NCBI GenBank assembly: GCA_911728455.2
Contig: OU452231.1
Location: 20,686,999-20,750,998, forward strand
DNA from: Marthasterias glacialis
Taxonomy: Eukaryota > Echinodermata > Asteroidea > Forcipulatida > Asteriidae
Direction: 5' to 3'
DNA: 64,000 bases
Made by a program: the position numbers and the translations under genes. The notes under the pieces were generated by a model. The model did no database searches. It saw only the letters and a program-made list of their open reading frames with translations, and had not been told where the DNA came from. Of this stretch, positions 1-14,200 are shown in pieces (the first letter of the stretch is position 1; each line of letters opens with the position of its first letter).

Positions 1-368
1 TTTGCGACGACTGCTGGAATAAAGACTAGTGCAGAAATGCGACCCGCGCTGAACAGCAACCATCATGGCTTCTCCGCCGTCGTTGACACGGGCTTATATC
101 ACCGAGATTTGACATAAAATTCCAGCAAAAGCCTAGGATTTATCGCACGGGGGACCGTGCGGAAATCTTCTCCAGACCCTGCCTGTGAGTCTGACATGTC
201 TGACAGCAACGACCGACCGATCATTGAGGGATAAATTTGCCAAAAAAAGTAAGTCTCAATTCGAAAGTTGATGTCTGGTTTTAACGGACAGGGTTCGTTG
301 GGCCAAGAAGCGGAGGGAGTCCAGCGTATTGGCACAATGTATGGGGCTATGATACTGATTGCCATGCC
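1..368. repeat. Dispersed repeat segment at window start
   Basis: No gene is seen. Bases about 185-350, read on the minus strand, match about 62,733-62,900 on the plus strand with only scattered differences. Both copies keep the same open frame (APYIVPIRWTPS at its start, SLLSDMSDS at its end). Open frame in two copies does not prove coding; it may be part of a larger transposon. The right edge abuts the inverted-repeat element that starts at 369. Confidence 0.6.
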
Positions 369-1130
369 TAGACCCAGTAACTGGGGCGCTGTACTCCTTT
401 TTTGAGATTTTGACATTATCTGTCGTACTAGTGCCCCAGTAAGGAATATGTAGTAACTGCGACGGTCAGGAGGATTTAAATCACCTCTGTTAAAAAAAAT
501 GCCTTAGACTCAACAGAATTGCTCAAAATTCGCCTACTGTCTTCTCCAAGTGTTTATGGTGTAATAAAATGCATTTAATTGTACTCACGATCATTTCACG
601 AATATTGTTTTGCGCAGTCAACGCAGGATACCAGTCAACGAACACCACAAAGTTCCATTGGTCATGATTGCCGAGCGCGTGCTGTACAATGTTGCCATTG
701 TGGGGGGTCGTTGACACAGCTGGTATCCTGCGTTGACTGCGCAAAACAATATTTAAGTCCGGGCATCAGCGAACACGTGATCCCCGCAGCGTTAATACGA
801 CTTTTTTCAAGTCAGAAAACAGTCGTAACATTAGTAATCAAAATGGCGATTGTAACGGCAGGGTTCTCAGAGGCCCTAAAAATCATCGATTTGGAGAACA
901 GAAAATGATCGTGAGTACAATTAAATGCATTTTATTACACCATAAACACTTGGAGAAGACAGTAGGCGAATTTTGAGCAATTCTGTTGAGTCTAAGGCAT
1001 TTTTTTTAACAGAGGTGATTTAAATCCTCCTGACCGTCGCAGTTACTACATATTCCTTACTGGGGCGCTAGTACGACAGATAATGTCAAAATCTCAAAAT
1101 AGGAGTACAGCGCCCCAGTTACTGGGTCTA
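369..1130. mobile_element. Foldback (long terminal inverted repeat) DNA element
   Basis: The left end reads TAGACCCAGTAACTGGGGCG and the right end is its complement, ending GGGTCTA. The inverted match continues inward for about 240 bp (about 371-605 against 905-1,129), and a second inverted pair (GGTATCCTGCGTTGACTGCG and complement) flanks the centre. The left arm lacks about 150 bp that the right arm has. No transposase is present, so it is non-autonomous. It belongs to the family of the larger palindrome at 60,307-61,331. That copy has a 9-bp flanking repeat typical of Mutator-like elements; this copy has no clear target-site duplication. Confidence 0.8.
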
Positions 1131-2293
1131 CTGATAGCCATGATGATGCATTATAGTACAGCACAGATAAGAAATCTTAAGTATGTCGACATAGAGGCAA
1201 AATTAGCGATGCCACCCCCCCCACAGAATGTGATATGTCCGCACACAAACGGCAACACAATACTGAAAGTGTTAATGACAATGTTCATTTCTTCAATTAT
1301 TTTAACGAAATGGGCAAGAATGAAAAATAAAATAATAATAGTATAAAGTTATTAAGAGTAAGACCACTTTATTCTAGTACTTGATAACATTTGAGACGGA
1401 TTAGAATTTTGGTTCCGAGAGAAGGGAAATTAAATCCGTACTTTGGAGACTGAAAACGTCACCTGTCATATGAGTCCGCCGTCAGAACCCTCTAAAAAAA
1501 GATACTTGTAACCCACATGTTCTGTACATAATTAATTATGATGTGTTAGCGGTCCAGAAGACCAATACATCAACCAAAGGGCCTTTTCCAAATCTCGTCT
1601 TTGGCTCTGGTTCCGCTTTTGTGTAGAGCTGCATGTGCGATCCCAACTATAGTTGGGGCGCCCCAACTGTAACACTCAAGTTGGGACCAGTCCCAACTAT
1701 AGTTGGGGCGATTGTCAAGTTGGGACGGAACAATGGCGCTGGTGTACATATCTCTGTGGGACTCATGACGTCAGACGCATAAGGTCTATTGCCATTGAAT
1801 TTCGGCCATTTCTGTCGATGTTCGACTAGTGACCAGATTTGCCGAATTTTTACTACACATCTCTGTAACTTTTAAGTAAAGAGTAAGATCAGTCTGGTTT
1901 ATTGCTCCATGGAATGATTAAGAACACAGATTTTGATAGTGATTGATATTCAATGTCAATAATGAGTCTTGAGTTTCCCCGATGGCAGCTGCTATGACTG
2001 AGCTATCCTGTGAGAGCTATACTGGCAGCCAAAAACAAAAAATGGTGCTGTACATCAAAACTTGTGTGAACAATGTGCAATGAATCAATTTAGAACACTT
2101 CTTAAAACATTGTCGAGAAAATATTTGCAGGAGAAAAACGACCTTCCGACATTTGTAAACCCGAGGTTTGGGTTATTGCAACTAATATAGACCAAATCCC
2201 AACTATAAAGTAACCACTAACCCTGGTCAAATCCAAATTTGTATTATTTTCATTTGTTCAGATTAGAACAAGCACAGGCACCTACACATTATA
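1131..2293 (+). promoter_or_regulatory. Upstream region of NOP14 with repeated palindromes
   Basis: This gene-free stretch runs up to the NOP14 start codon. Two copies of the 16-bp palindrome CCCAACTATAGTTGGG lie at 1,642-1,657 and 1,692-1,707, each followed by GCG, with further CCCAACT and AGTTGGG half-sites between and after them. A partial copy (CCCAACTATA) lies near 2,198. No TATA box in a convincing position was found, as is usual for a housekeeping ribosome-assembly gene. The palindromes could be regulatory or a local repeat; I cannot tell which. Confidence 0.35.
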
Positions 2294-5200
2294 ATGGGCA
2301 AGTCTAAGAAAAACAAGAGGAACTTATCCGACAAAGTGCAACGTGGGAAAAATGTACAAGAGGTGAAGAATAATCCATTTGAGATTCGTCTAAATCGTCA
2401 GAAACATCATATCCTTGGGAAGAAGATCAGCAAACATGATAAAGGGCTACCAGGAGTCTCCAGGTCGAAAGCTAACAAAAAAGTCAGTCGTCTTGAAGGA
2501 TGTCATTATTGTATTAAGAGTAAATAACAATTAATTTAAATTGGTCCGTCACTGATAAAGACTATAGTTGTCATTTTTTCATACAGCTGAGTCATCGAAG
2601 TGTGGGTTCGAGTCCTGGTCATGACACTTGTGTCCTTGAGCAAGGCACTTAACCATAATTTCTCCGTAAAAGTTGGGGAGGTAGAGCCTTCTACTCTACC
2701 AGTCAGGCTTCTGATGGATGATACCCAAGCCTACATCCTTATGGACTGTAAAGGGGGTAACCCTGTTTCAACCCCAGGAGTCATGTAGGTGGCAACGGCC
2801 CCTGGACAAAACAGTTGATTTGTAGCCCACACCTTGAGTTGCTTACTGGCCTTGTTGTCTGGCGACTTCCATAAAAAAAGTATTAAAAAAATACACTGTA
2901 TACTTTGTGCTGTCCAAGGCCTGTGAAAAAAGGTAGCATGGTTAGAAATTGAACCTACAACCATGACGGCTGACAGCTTGATTCATGACTACATTAACAT
3001 GAGGCACACTGTTGACCCAATTCACCAATAAATGTCATCATCACAATCTTGGTTGCACCATTTTGGGAGGCAAGGGTCCTGAGTGTTATACTGTGTGGTA
3101 CGCATTTTAGGCATAAAAAAAATGTTATGTTGGCCTAACCCGACCGACCCTAAAAATACGGCCGACCCTGGATATTTATTTTTTCAAGGGAAGAAATTTA
3201 ATGATTAAAATATATATAAATTAGTTATAAATACGTTTGAAACAATTTCTGACCGTTTCTCATTGTTGTATTGTCTGACGCTAACGTGCATGGTGGAGTG
3301 CACAATGTTGCACAACGATCGAACATGCAGCAGAAGATTACGCAGGCCCTATTAATGTACATGTACATGTACATATGGAGATAGATGCACCATGTACTGT
3401 ACAATGTACATTGTACATGTATAGTCACGTACCCGACTCCCACTATACTGCGCTGCGTTTCACAATGGTGAATACACGGGCTGCTTTCTTGGAAGTCTGG
3501 TTCAGCAAGCGTGAGGCTGCCCTACAATGAAAAACATGGTAGCCTCGTCCTAGACTGTTGTGTATTCCCTTGTTTTCTTTTGTTATTGTGTATTACTACC
3601 GGCTTAAACAGTTAGAAAACATGTCATTTTCATTGCTGGGAGAGAAAAAAAAAAAAAAATCCCTACCTACCTACCCTATTTTTGGGGGGCCTGTTACGGC
3701 AACATAACATTTTTTTTTATGCCTTAGGCCATGCAGCATTTACACACTTACTAATATGTTTGATTTTCTGCTTTTATTTATTCAGCGAAAGGATACACTT
3801 CTGAAAGAATATCAACAAAGAAACAAGACGAACAAGTTTATTGATAAACGATTTGGAGAGAATGACCCAACACTCAGCGTAGAAGAAAAGATGATGCAGA
3901 GGTTTGCATTTGAGAGACAGGTAAGATGTCCCTCCCTCTCCTCCCAACAGCAAAAACAGCATTAATTAGTTTGGTATTAATTGATGAAACTGAAGCTGTT
4001 TTGATGTTCTCACTTTACAATCCTTGTTGACGTTGTTTGACAGAAGGGACATGAAAGAGAGTCAACCTATCAACTCAATGAGGATGAAGACTTGACCCAT
4101 TATGGCCAGTCGCTTGCTGATATTGAGAAATTTGAAGATACAGAACTTATCAGCGATGACGAGGATGAAGATGGAAATTTGGGAGGTATTGCTTGAGATT
4201 AATTACCCTTACTTATTCAAATCAGAAGCATGTTGCAAAATTTAAAAGAATCAGTACTCCATGGCCAAACCAACCCTAGTTATGATAGGGACAGACTGAT
4301 CACTTTCATCAGAGTCCATAGGCTTCAGTTTTGAAATTAACTATCATAAACCACTGAATCCAAGAAATTCTTTATCAAAAAAGATATATTATTATTCCCC
4401 TACCTAAATATTATTCTGAATGATCTGATTGCCCACAGCCAAGTATGTTGCAGATGAACACTTTGGAGGATTCTTAATGAAGAAGAAGACAGACGATAAG
4501 AAGGAAGAGGTAGGATCAAGATGGAAGATTGTCTAAAAAATGAAATTCTTTCAAATCAAACATTTAGTACATGAGACTTAAGGTGTTTGTGCTTCATACA
4601 AACATAAATAATGTAATCTTTTTGTAACAAAGCAGAATAAAGAAGACATTTTGAAACCTGAGTGAAATATTTGCACACCTTTTACAATGTTGATTTTTAT
4701 TATTTGTGAAAAATAAACAATATCTTGTTTTTTCTTTTGATATTTACTTGAGTATAATTTTGTTTATCTTAAGGATTCAAAACCAAAGTCACGTCAGGAA
4801 ATTCTAGATGAAGTCATCGCAAACTCTAAGAAAAGCAAGGTGTTTGTGCTTCATACAAACATAAATAATGTAATCTTTTTGTAACAAAGCAGAATAAAGA
4901 AGACATTTTGAAACCTGAGTGAAATATTTGCACACCTTTTACAATGTTGATTTTTATTATTTGTGAAAAATAAACAATATCTTGTTTTTTCTTTTGATAT
5001 TTACTTGAGTATAATTTTGTTTATCTTAAGGATTCAAAACCAAAGTCACGTCAGGAAATTCTAGATGAAGTCATCGCAAACTCTAAGAAAAGCAAGGTAT
5101 GAAAAAGACGCACCCCACCTCCCAGCCCCCACCCCCACAAATGGTGTATGAAAATAAAACTATTGTGATTGGGCTTTTTTGTTGTTTAGGGGATGAAGTA

Positions 5201-8200
5201 TATAACCATGTAATTATGATTGTTCATGAATTAAACAAACGTTCAATGAAAAGCTGGCACTAGAATAAACAATTTGTTTTCAACTAGAAGATTAATAGAC
5301 ATTGTTTTCGGTTTTTGTAATTAATAAATTGATGTATCATACCTGAAATTATAAAAAATAGAGAATCATTTATTCGCTGCTCATCGTTTTCTCAAAAGAA
5401 AAGATGGGAACCTGTTCAGAGGAAATGTATATAACTACTAATTGCTTAGTTTTTTTTTTTTTTTTGTAATTGAGGTGAATTTTTAAAGTTGAGCGTACAC
5501 ATTTGCTGTATTAATTTCCAATCCTCAATGACTGTTTTCTCCTTAGTATGAGCGTCAACATCAGAAAGAAGATATGTTAAATCTGACAGAAAAACTAGAT
5601 GAAGACTGGAGGACTTTGGCTGGTCTTATTGGCGGCACAAAGGTATATATGGTACTCTTACAACCACAATGGTAAAAGTAGTTGTAATCAAAGACTTAAT
5701 AGCTGGTAATGTCCTTGTCTTTTATGTTTTACAGATACAAAAGAAATCTCAAACAAGCTGCTCTGCTTTATTCACATTGCCTTGTTTTGACGACATGTCA
5801 CATTTTATAACCTTATTTAAAAAAAAATTTTTTCTTGTTTTTGGATAAATAAAAGACTGGTGTAGAGTTGGAAATACTTCATCATTAAAAATACATTAGT
5901 GTAGTGATGGGATAAAATGATAATTTCTCAACTTAAAACAAAAATTATATTAGCCTGAAATGTAGTTGTGCATGCACTGTTATACTGTGATTCTTACTCT
6001 TCACCTATAAGAAATTGATATTCTTGCACTGTTATACTGTGATTCTCACTCTTCACCTATAAGAAATTGATCTTCTTGAACTGTTATACTGTGATTCTTA
6101 CTCTTCACATATAAGAAATTGATATTCTTGAACTGTTATACTGTGATTCTTTCTTCACCTACAAGAAATTAATATTCTTGAACTGTTATACTGTGATTCT
6201 TACTCTTCACCTATAAGAAATTGATCTTCTTGAACTGTTATACTGTGATTCTTACTTTTCACCTATAAGAAATTGATCTTCTTGAACTGTTATACTGTGA
6301 TTCTTACTTTTCACCTATAAGAAATTGATCTTCTTGAACTGTTATACTGTGATTCTTACTTTTCACCTATAAGAAATTGATATTCTTGAACTGTTATACT
6401 GTGATTCTTACTCTTCACCTATAAGAAATTGATCTTCTTGAACTGTTATACTGTGATTCTTACTTTTCACCTATAAGAAATTGATCTTCTTGAACTGTTA
6501 TACTGTGATTCTTACTTTTCACCTATAAGAAATTGATCTTCTTGAACTGTTATACTGTGATTCTTACTCTTCACCTATAAGAAATTGATATTCTTGAACT
6601 GTTATACTGTGATTTTTACTCTTCACCTATAAGAAATTGATATTCTTGAACAGTTATACTATGATTTTTACTCTTCACCTATAAGTAATTGATATTCTTT
6701 AGACAGAGAACTTGGACAAGGCTTGATATCTTTGGGAAGGAAAATATTCCTCAGCCTCCTTTTCAAACAGACTTACAAAGTCTCAGAGTATAAGAACAAT
6801 AGAAAGACTCAATTAAAAATGATGGCTTAAATTTTGAAGTCTTCTGGAAGATGGGTTAATAAATTGTTGAGGGTATTATTTATTTCAGCGTGATAAATCA
6901 ACCCGAGAGGGTCGACCTAAAGCAGATGATTATGACATTGCTGTTAGAGAACTGATGTTTGACATGAAAGCAAAGGTATGTCTCTGTCATTAATGTATTC
7001 TTGATCCTCACCAGTGAAGACATTTGAATGTATCTTTGATTCTCACTCACCAGTGAAGCACATTTTATGAAAGACTTACAAACTTTCTCTCCAACATTAC
7101 TACCCTAGCACAGGACTGGTTTTAATTTCAAGTATTAAAATTGAATGAAGGATACATTTTGTTAAAGTTATTAATGACTTGATAAACTCGGCTTTTCTAC
7201 ATTTGAAATAAACACTACATCTGTGTAGGGTAAACCAATACTATTATTCTTTATCCCTGATGCAACTATTGCAACTATTAAGAAAACCACATTGTGTATT
7301 TGTTGATGCATGCTCGAGATTTACTCCACCTTTATGATGTAAAGATGCTAGGTCAGATGTTTGCCGATTTGACCCAAAAATGTAGATTTAAATTTGAAAT
7401 AGGTATTGCACAAAAAAATCTGTCAATGATAAGTGGTAGTTAATTAAAAACTAAAAATGAAATATTATCGGGATCCCAACATTAAATCACGTCCATTAGC
7501 CACAAACAAACTACTTTTCATGTTAAATGTATTTTGTGCAATGTCCGTGGCATACGCAAAAGTTTTTGTATGTTTTGAAACGGCATCATCTGTCAAAATT
7601 CGTTCAGAGAAATAAATATAAACACAAAATTTTCTCAGTGAAAATCATGCCATGCAACTTTAAGGAAGTACTCCAATAGGAGGTCAAGACCTACTTGTGA
7701 TTTCAATTATTCAAAACTTTGAACCTTTTTTTAGGCAACAGATAGATTGAAGACACCTGAGGAGATTGCCAAAGAGGAGAAGGAAAGACTGGATAAGCTT
7801 GAACAAGACAGACAACAAAGGATGCTTGGAATTACACAAGAAGAACAAGAAGAGGCAACCAGAAGGTCCACACATCAATCAGCTGATGATCTTAATGATG
7901 GGTAAGGCGGAAGTATTCATTATTTGCAGTCTTAGGAATCCCACAATCGTATTTGTATGTTTTCCTGGCATTGTTTGTAACTATGGCCTGTACCCAAATG
8001 ATTGCATTTTGTAACCATTCAAACTCTCAAATTTTAAAAACCGAAATTCTTAAGACTTTCCTGTACTCCTTCCCTAAACCCCACCCCTTAAAAGGAAGTT
8101 TTTATGGATTGAGAAGATTTGATAAATTAAGTGTAGTCTTTCACATTGCTTGATTGTCCAGGTATGCCTTGAATGTCAGTAATAAAGTGCCAATAAGCTA

Positions 8201-11200
8201 CAAGGATGGCAAGCTACTTCAGTCAAACAAACTTGGTGCCAAGGCAGGTATGTCAACATTTTACTCAATATCTAACACTATTTTAAACATGTATTAGAAA
8301 TAAATCATTATCCATGGCTATCTAATGGATTGATTTGTTGTTTTTAACTTGTCCATGATAATGGAAACCTGAACGATGACATAAGATCTATGTTTATTAC
8401 ATGACACACAAACCATACAGAAAAAATTACAGTGAGTGCTAAATGTTTACAGTTTGCTGTTTTTGTGTCTACTTTGCCTTGCATCCATTTTCAGAAAAAG
8501 AGCAGACTACGGATGAAGAGAACGAGGAAGAAGATGAAGTTGAAGAAGATGAGGATGAAGGTGAAGATGAAGATGAAGATGAAGATGAAGATGAAGATGG
8601 AGATGAGGATGAAGAAGAGGATAATCATTCTGATTTAGAATCAGACAGCTCTGAAAGTGAGGAAGAATCTTCAAGAAAAGAAGTGACCTCTCCGAGGATA
8701 CCATTCATGGAAAAAGAAGTAAGTACCCCTGGAAATATTCCCTGTAAATGAGATGGAAATATGTCATTTTGTTTCTTTATGAAGTGTGAACTTGGGAGCA
8801 ACTTTAACAACTGTCAAGGGTGAAACATTTGTTGTTGTTTAAATATCTCTGATTCTTTGTTTATATTTTGTAACAGACTAGAGAAGCTCTCAAGAGGAAT
8901 GCCAAGGCAGAGCTTCCTTACACCTTCAAAGGTTTGTCATTCTAAAGTTTAAATATTTCACTTACTTGAGTCAAAAGATCTCAATTTATTGTTGTCAACT
9001 CCAACAATAGCTTCTGAACATGATCTTTGCTTTAAATTAAACATTTCATACAATTAATAAAAATAAAAATGGGTGAAATTTGAGAAGATTGTTTCATTCA
9101 TTTGATCACAGCCCCAGAGAGCCATGAGGAGTTTTTAAACATGATGGGTGGTCAGTCTGACAGCAATCGACTCATAATTATTGGAAGAATACGAGCTTGT
9201 CATCATCCCAGCTTAGCTGAGGGGAATAAAGACAAACTTAATACTCTCCTGACAATATTACTGCGTTACTTTGGTGATGTCTTACGTCAGAAGACAGCAA
9301 GGATAGAGGTTTTGGATGGACTCGCAAAGTAAGATCACAGACTGTCATAAGATCTTGTCTTAAATGTATTCTTTAGGTCACTCTTGCACCTTCTTTTTGA
9401 CAATCAGGTAATAAACTTGATTTGTTTTCCATTGCAATTCTTTTTATACAATACTTATTTTTCTTGATTTTCTGCTTTCTTCATGCTTTTCCTTGTTTGT
9501 ATTTCTGATATTAACTTTTTACTTTGGTTAATTAAATGTATTTCTTTTTGCATTTATTCAGTCAAAGAACGGTCACTGTATTAGGTTTAGAGTTTATTTA
9601 TTTATTGTTTTATTTGTAACAGTGTAGCCGTATTATTTACAAATTGCTTTTGTTATCCCACCTCTAGTTCTTCTTGGAACCTTGACTTCTTTCAACGTGT
9701 TCAAGAAGAGTTCCTACATAGTTGTCTCCAGTAAAGTAGCTTACTTGTCACTCTCAACACCATGCAAAGCGTCAAATCTTACCTTGGGGGTACTAACTTT
9801 CTTTGTTGTATCTTAGGCACATCTATGAGCTTGCTCAGCAATCCTCACTGCATGCTGGGCAGAGTATGCAAGCTTTAATTATGGAACATTATGAGAGATT
9901 TAATGAAGCGACTAATGCAAGAGGAAGAGGTACCTTCCCAGCAGTTGATACAGTGAGTATTAAGAGATAAATTATGAACTAATATTGCTGATTGAACACG
10001 CTTGGTGGCGGCGCTAAACAAAGTCACCTCTGCGATGGTAGCCTGACATGCTTACCAATGTATGTTTATATTACTCATTTGCACTTCCAACTTGCAGGAA
10101 TGGTGACAAGAAGTGCTTCTATGAAGATAAGCTGTCTTCATAGGCTTAGAAAGAATCAGACATCAAAGTGTGTAATGTGACTGTCGATTTTAAAGTTATT
10201 CAGACCATTATTGACAATCTCACTTCAAATTAATTTGGTTACAGCTGATGTACTTCCAGTTAGTGAGTTTACTTTTTTCAACGTCTGATTTTCGACATGG
10301 GGTCGTGACCCCAACGATGCTTTTTATGGGCCAGATCTTAACGCAGTGTCCCGTGCGGTCATGCAAAGATGTGGCCTCTAGTCTGTTTATCTGCAATATG
10401 TTCTTGAAGGTAAGTCACTGAGATTTTCACTTCAAATGTTATCTGTATCCAGTGTAATTGATAGAAGTATTTAATTCAAGATTTCTTGCAAAATTATTGA
10501 AGTGAGAGTAATTGTGAGAAGTTTTTGTCTAATTTTGAAAATGTCTTTCTCTTCTCATGTACCACCTGATTATCCCAATGTTTCATATTGGGTGCTCTTG
10601 CTTTCCAATATTCTGCTGCATCTCTTTGGAACAACCTTCCTTCCAATATAATTTCAGCGGACTGGACTGACCAGTTCCAGAGAGTCATAGACTCATTGAT
10701 TTACTATAAAGTAATACTTGTGTCATTGTGCTGTACATTTTCCTTGCCATCGTCAAGGGAGCAGACTTATTTTGCTTGTTTTGTGATTATGTGTATTTAT
10801 CATTGCTTGTGTTTATTGTTTTATTGCCACCTGAACATGTATTTATATATATATGTGTGTGTTTTGTGCATTCATTGTTTGTATACATCAAGTGTACATT
10901 ATTGCTCTCAAGTTAATTTTATATTGTTCGTTTAAGACTCCTTTCATTTTATTCAGTAATTAGTCATTTTCTTTTTTAAGGGGATGAAGGAATTTTTATC
11001 ATGCTAGGCTTTCTCTGTTTTCAATTTGTATTTGTTCTAGTCATTTTTGTATTACTGTTGTAAAATTTTAGAATGTTTTTATTGGCAAATATTTTGCACT
11101 TACAATTTTGTAAAGCACCTTGAGCGTCTTTTTAGGCAGATTTTAGCGCTGTATTAATATTAATTATTTCTGTTAATATCTTATTGATAGTGTGGGTAAC

Positions 11201-14200
11201 CAATATTAAGAAACTTAAATTATGTAGAAATCTTGTTTTTCAGTATGTCAGATTATCCAAGAGGTTTGTGCCAGAAGTAATCAACTATTTACAAGGAATT
11301 TTGTTCCTTGCATCCAAGAAGGAAGAAGGTGTACTGTATGATGTCATTCCACCCTTCAAGCCTATTGGTCGCAATATTAACATGCTAAGATTACACTCAA
11401 CAAGCAGTAAGATCACAAGGTATTTACCAAATTCAGTTTGAATTATTGAGAAATGAGTCTTATGTCAAGTATTTATGTTGGGAGCGTTAGAAATGTCTCA
11501 AGTCAGATTACTCCTCTTTAACCACTTGGTGCCAAGATGTTCAAATGTTTTCCCTGCCACCTGACTGAACTTATTTCTTGAAATGACCGGAATCATTTTT
11601 CTTCAAGAATACCGCTGACACAAAGAAACCCTGACTAAACAAAGCCAAGAGAACAAAGGTTCTCATGGAAGCACCATTATTTTTGTTTTATCTTTCCAGA
11701 AAATATCAGATTTATTCAACAGAAATCACAAAACCAATGCCACTTCCAAAATTTCACTTGGGAGAATCTTTTTGCTATTTATTAAGAACTTGATTCTACC
11801 CTGTTATTATTGTAAGTTGTCCCAAAAATGTATTACCAGTCACTCAACAGTAATAAATACTTAAAACAATTTGTGTAGAAACATGAAGATCCAGCCTGTT
11901 CGTATTCTGGAAGTTCTATCACAAGCAGACCATCAGGAACTAGACACAGATGAGTTCAGATGTTGGTGTCTTGCTACCAGTCTAAGCCTTCTGTCACAGT
12001 TTGTAGAGCTTTACAAAGAGTTATCAAGTGCTAAGGAGATTTTTACACCAGTGAAGGCATTGTTAGAGAGTGGACGTATGCCTATCCAAAGATACCCTGA
12101 ACGGATCCAGGTACGAAGACTACAACAACATAAGAACTTACTCCGTCAGTTGCTTAGTTGCTCAGTTTGTTAAGCAAAAATGTCAGCAGGGTACCAGTCA
12201 CAGACAGTGATTATACGTTATGATGATGGTATTCTGGCTGGTAACCTGGTTAAGCTTGGCAAATATTCAGGCTTGTCTGTGAAACTTGGCGCTCTGCTCT
12301 TATCATTTATTGGTATCTCTCAATACGCCAAGTTTCTCATTGTTTCAACAAAACTTACCAACAATAAATAGACATTTCAGCTATCCTAATAATTTACTTC
12401 CTGTAAGCAGTAACTTTGATTAAGCCAAATGGCCTCAATCTTAATAACTTCTAGCTCATGTAAACTTTTTATTGACCAATTATTGAAAAATAATGATGAA
12501 CTATAAACTTTGACCTTAGGAGCTGCATGAATCTCTGAGTAAGCAGCTGAAGTTACTAGATGATAAACCCAAGAAATGTCTACAGCGTGAGAAGAAGAGA
12601 CCCTACACTCTTCACATGTTTGAGCCTAAGATTGAAGAAGAGTAAGTTAAGCAAGTCAGTAAGCTGATGATCCAAGATGATAATCTGAGATGGATAGTTT
12701 TTATGAATCTAGAAGGAAGGAATCATTCGTGAACAGGACCCATTTTCATGGCTCTGTGTACCGTGGAATTCTGGGCTTACGCCTTGCCACGGCCCGTAGA
12801 AGTACCAGCTTTACAGAGCACCGTAAGCGTAGAATTCTTTGGTAACCAGCGCCATGAAATTGGGCCCAGAACGGTTGGTCTGAAGATTGGTCTCATTCTT
12901 AGGCCATATCCGACTTGGAAGCTGCGGCTGCGGCTGTTGCTGAGGATGTTGCTCAGGACATCCTATATTTCAGCTGATGATGACGCGGCAATCCAGCCAT
13001 AGCCACAGCCATGTCTGCCAATTCAGACACAGCCCTTAGATTACTTGGTCCTTGTCCTGGTCTTAAAGTCAGCATTGATCTAGTAGGATTCGTAGATCTA
13101 AACACCAATCTCAGGCCGTGTCCAAACGACTGCAGCTTGATCATCACAGGAGCATAGGATGCAGATAGCTATACATGTACCCTTAACAACAGCTGTAGCT
13201 GTAGCCGCTAATTTAGACTTGGTCTCAGTCTTGGATTGTCAATTCTTGGTCTTTGTCTGTGTCCAGTCTTTAGGCCCTTTAACATTTGTGACTCAGCCTG
13301 TGTAAATGAGACGCTTTGAGGTAAAAATTTAAGTCCAAATTTCATCATGTAGGGCATCTTCCAAGGATTAAAAAGACACCACACTAACCTCTAAAGAGTT
13401 GACTGTTCTGGATTGGAACCGTAAACTCTGTAGAGGTCAGTGTGGTGTCGTTTTAATCCTTGGAAGATGCCCTACATGATGAAATTGAAATTTACATTTT
13501 TACCTCAAAGTGTCTCATTCACACAGGCTGAGTCACATTTGTTATCACAAGTCTTAACCTTTAAAACTGTTTCTGCAACAATAGCTTACGATATAACCAT
13601 GACAAGGTTTATTATTTTAACATAACTGATGAAGCCGGTAGCCAGTAGCCAAAGCCAAAGCCAAAGTCATTCACTTCAGGCGCAGTCTTTCATTTGGATG
13701 CCCAAACCAGGAGTCAGGATACCAATCCAGTTGTTTTTGTTTCTTGATACAGCTATGATCCAATCCGTAAGAAGAGAAAGAATTACGGTACTGATAAGAA
13801 TGAGAAGCAGAGACTTTTACACAACTACAAACGAGAACTGAAGGGTGCCATCAGAGAAATCAGAAAAGATACCCAGTTCTTAGCAAGGGAGAAATTGAAA
13901 GAACAGATTGAAAGGTAAATTTTTCCAAACTTAGTTAATAGTAGCATTTGGGTTGACAAACTTGTCCGGATAAGCTTAATTTGTTTACTGTAATTAGCAA
14001 GAAGTTTTGATAAGATGGTTTATCATATTAGGATGTCTCAACCCCTGCAAGTCTGGATTAATTTATCTAGGTGGAGTGAAGCCATTAATGGGTGTTGGTC
14101 AAGAACACAAACACCATGAGCAGCCAAACCCATATTTTATCTACTTGCCCATTGAACCTTCAGCTAAGCTATTGTTACTTCCAAATGTTGATTTTCTTTA

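Noticed and set aside
1083-1346. Small protein of about 87 residues
   Set aside because: It begins in the tip of the foldback element and runs into unrelated sequence; no sign of selection or splicing.
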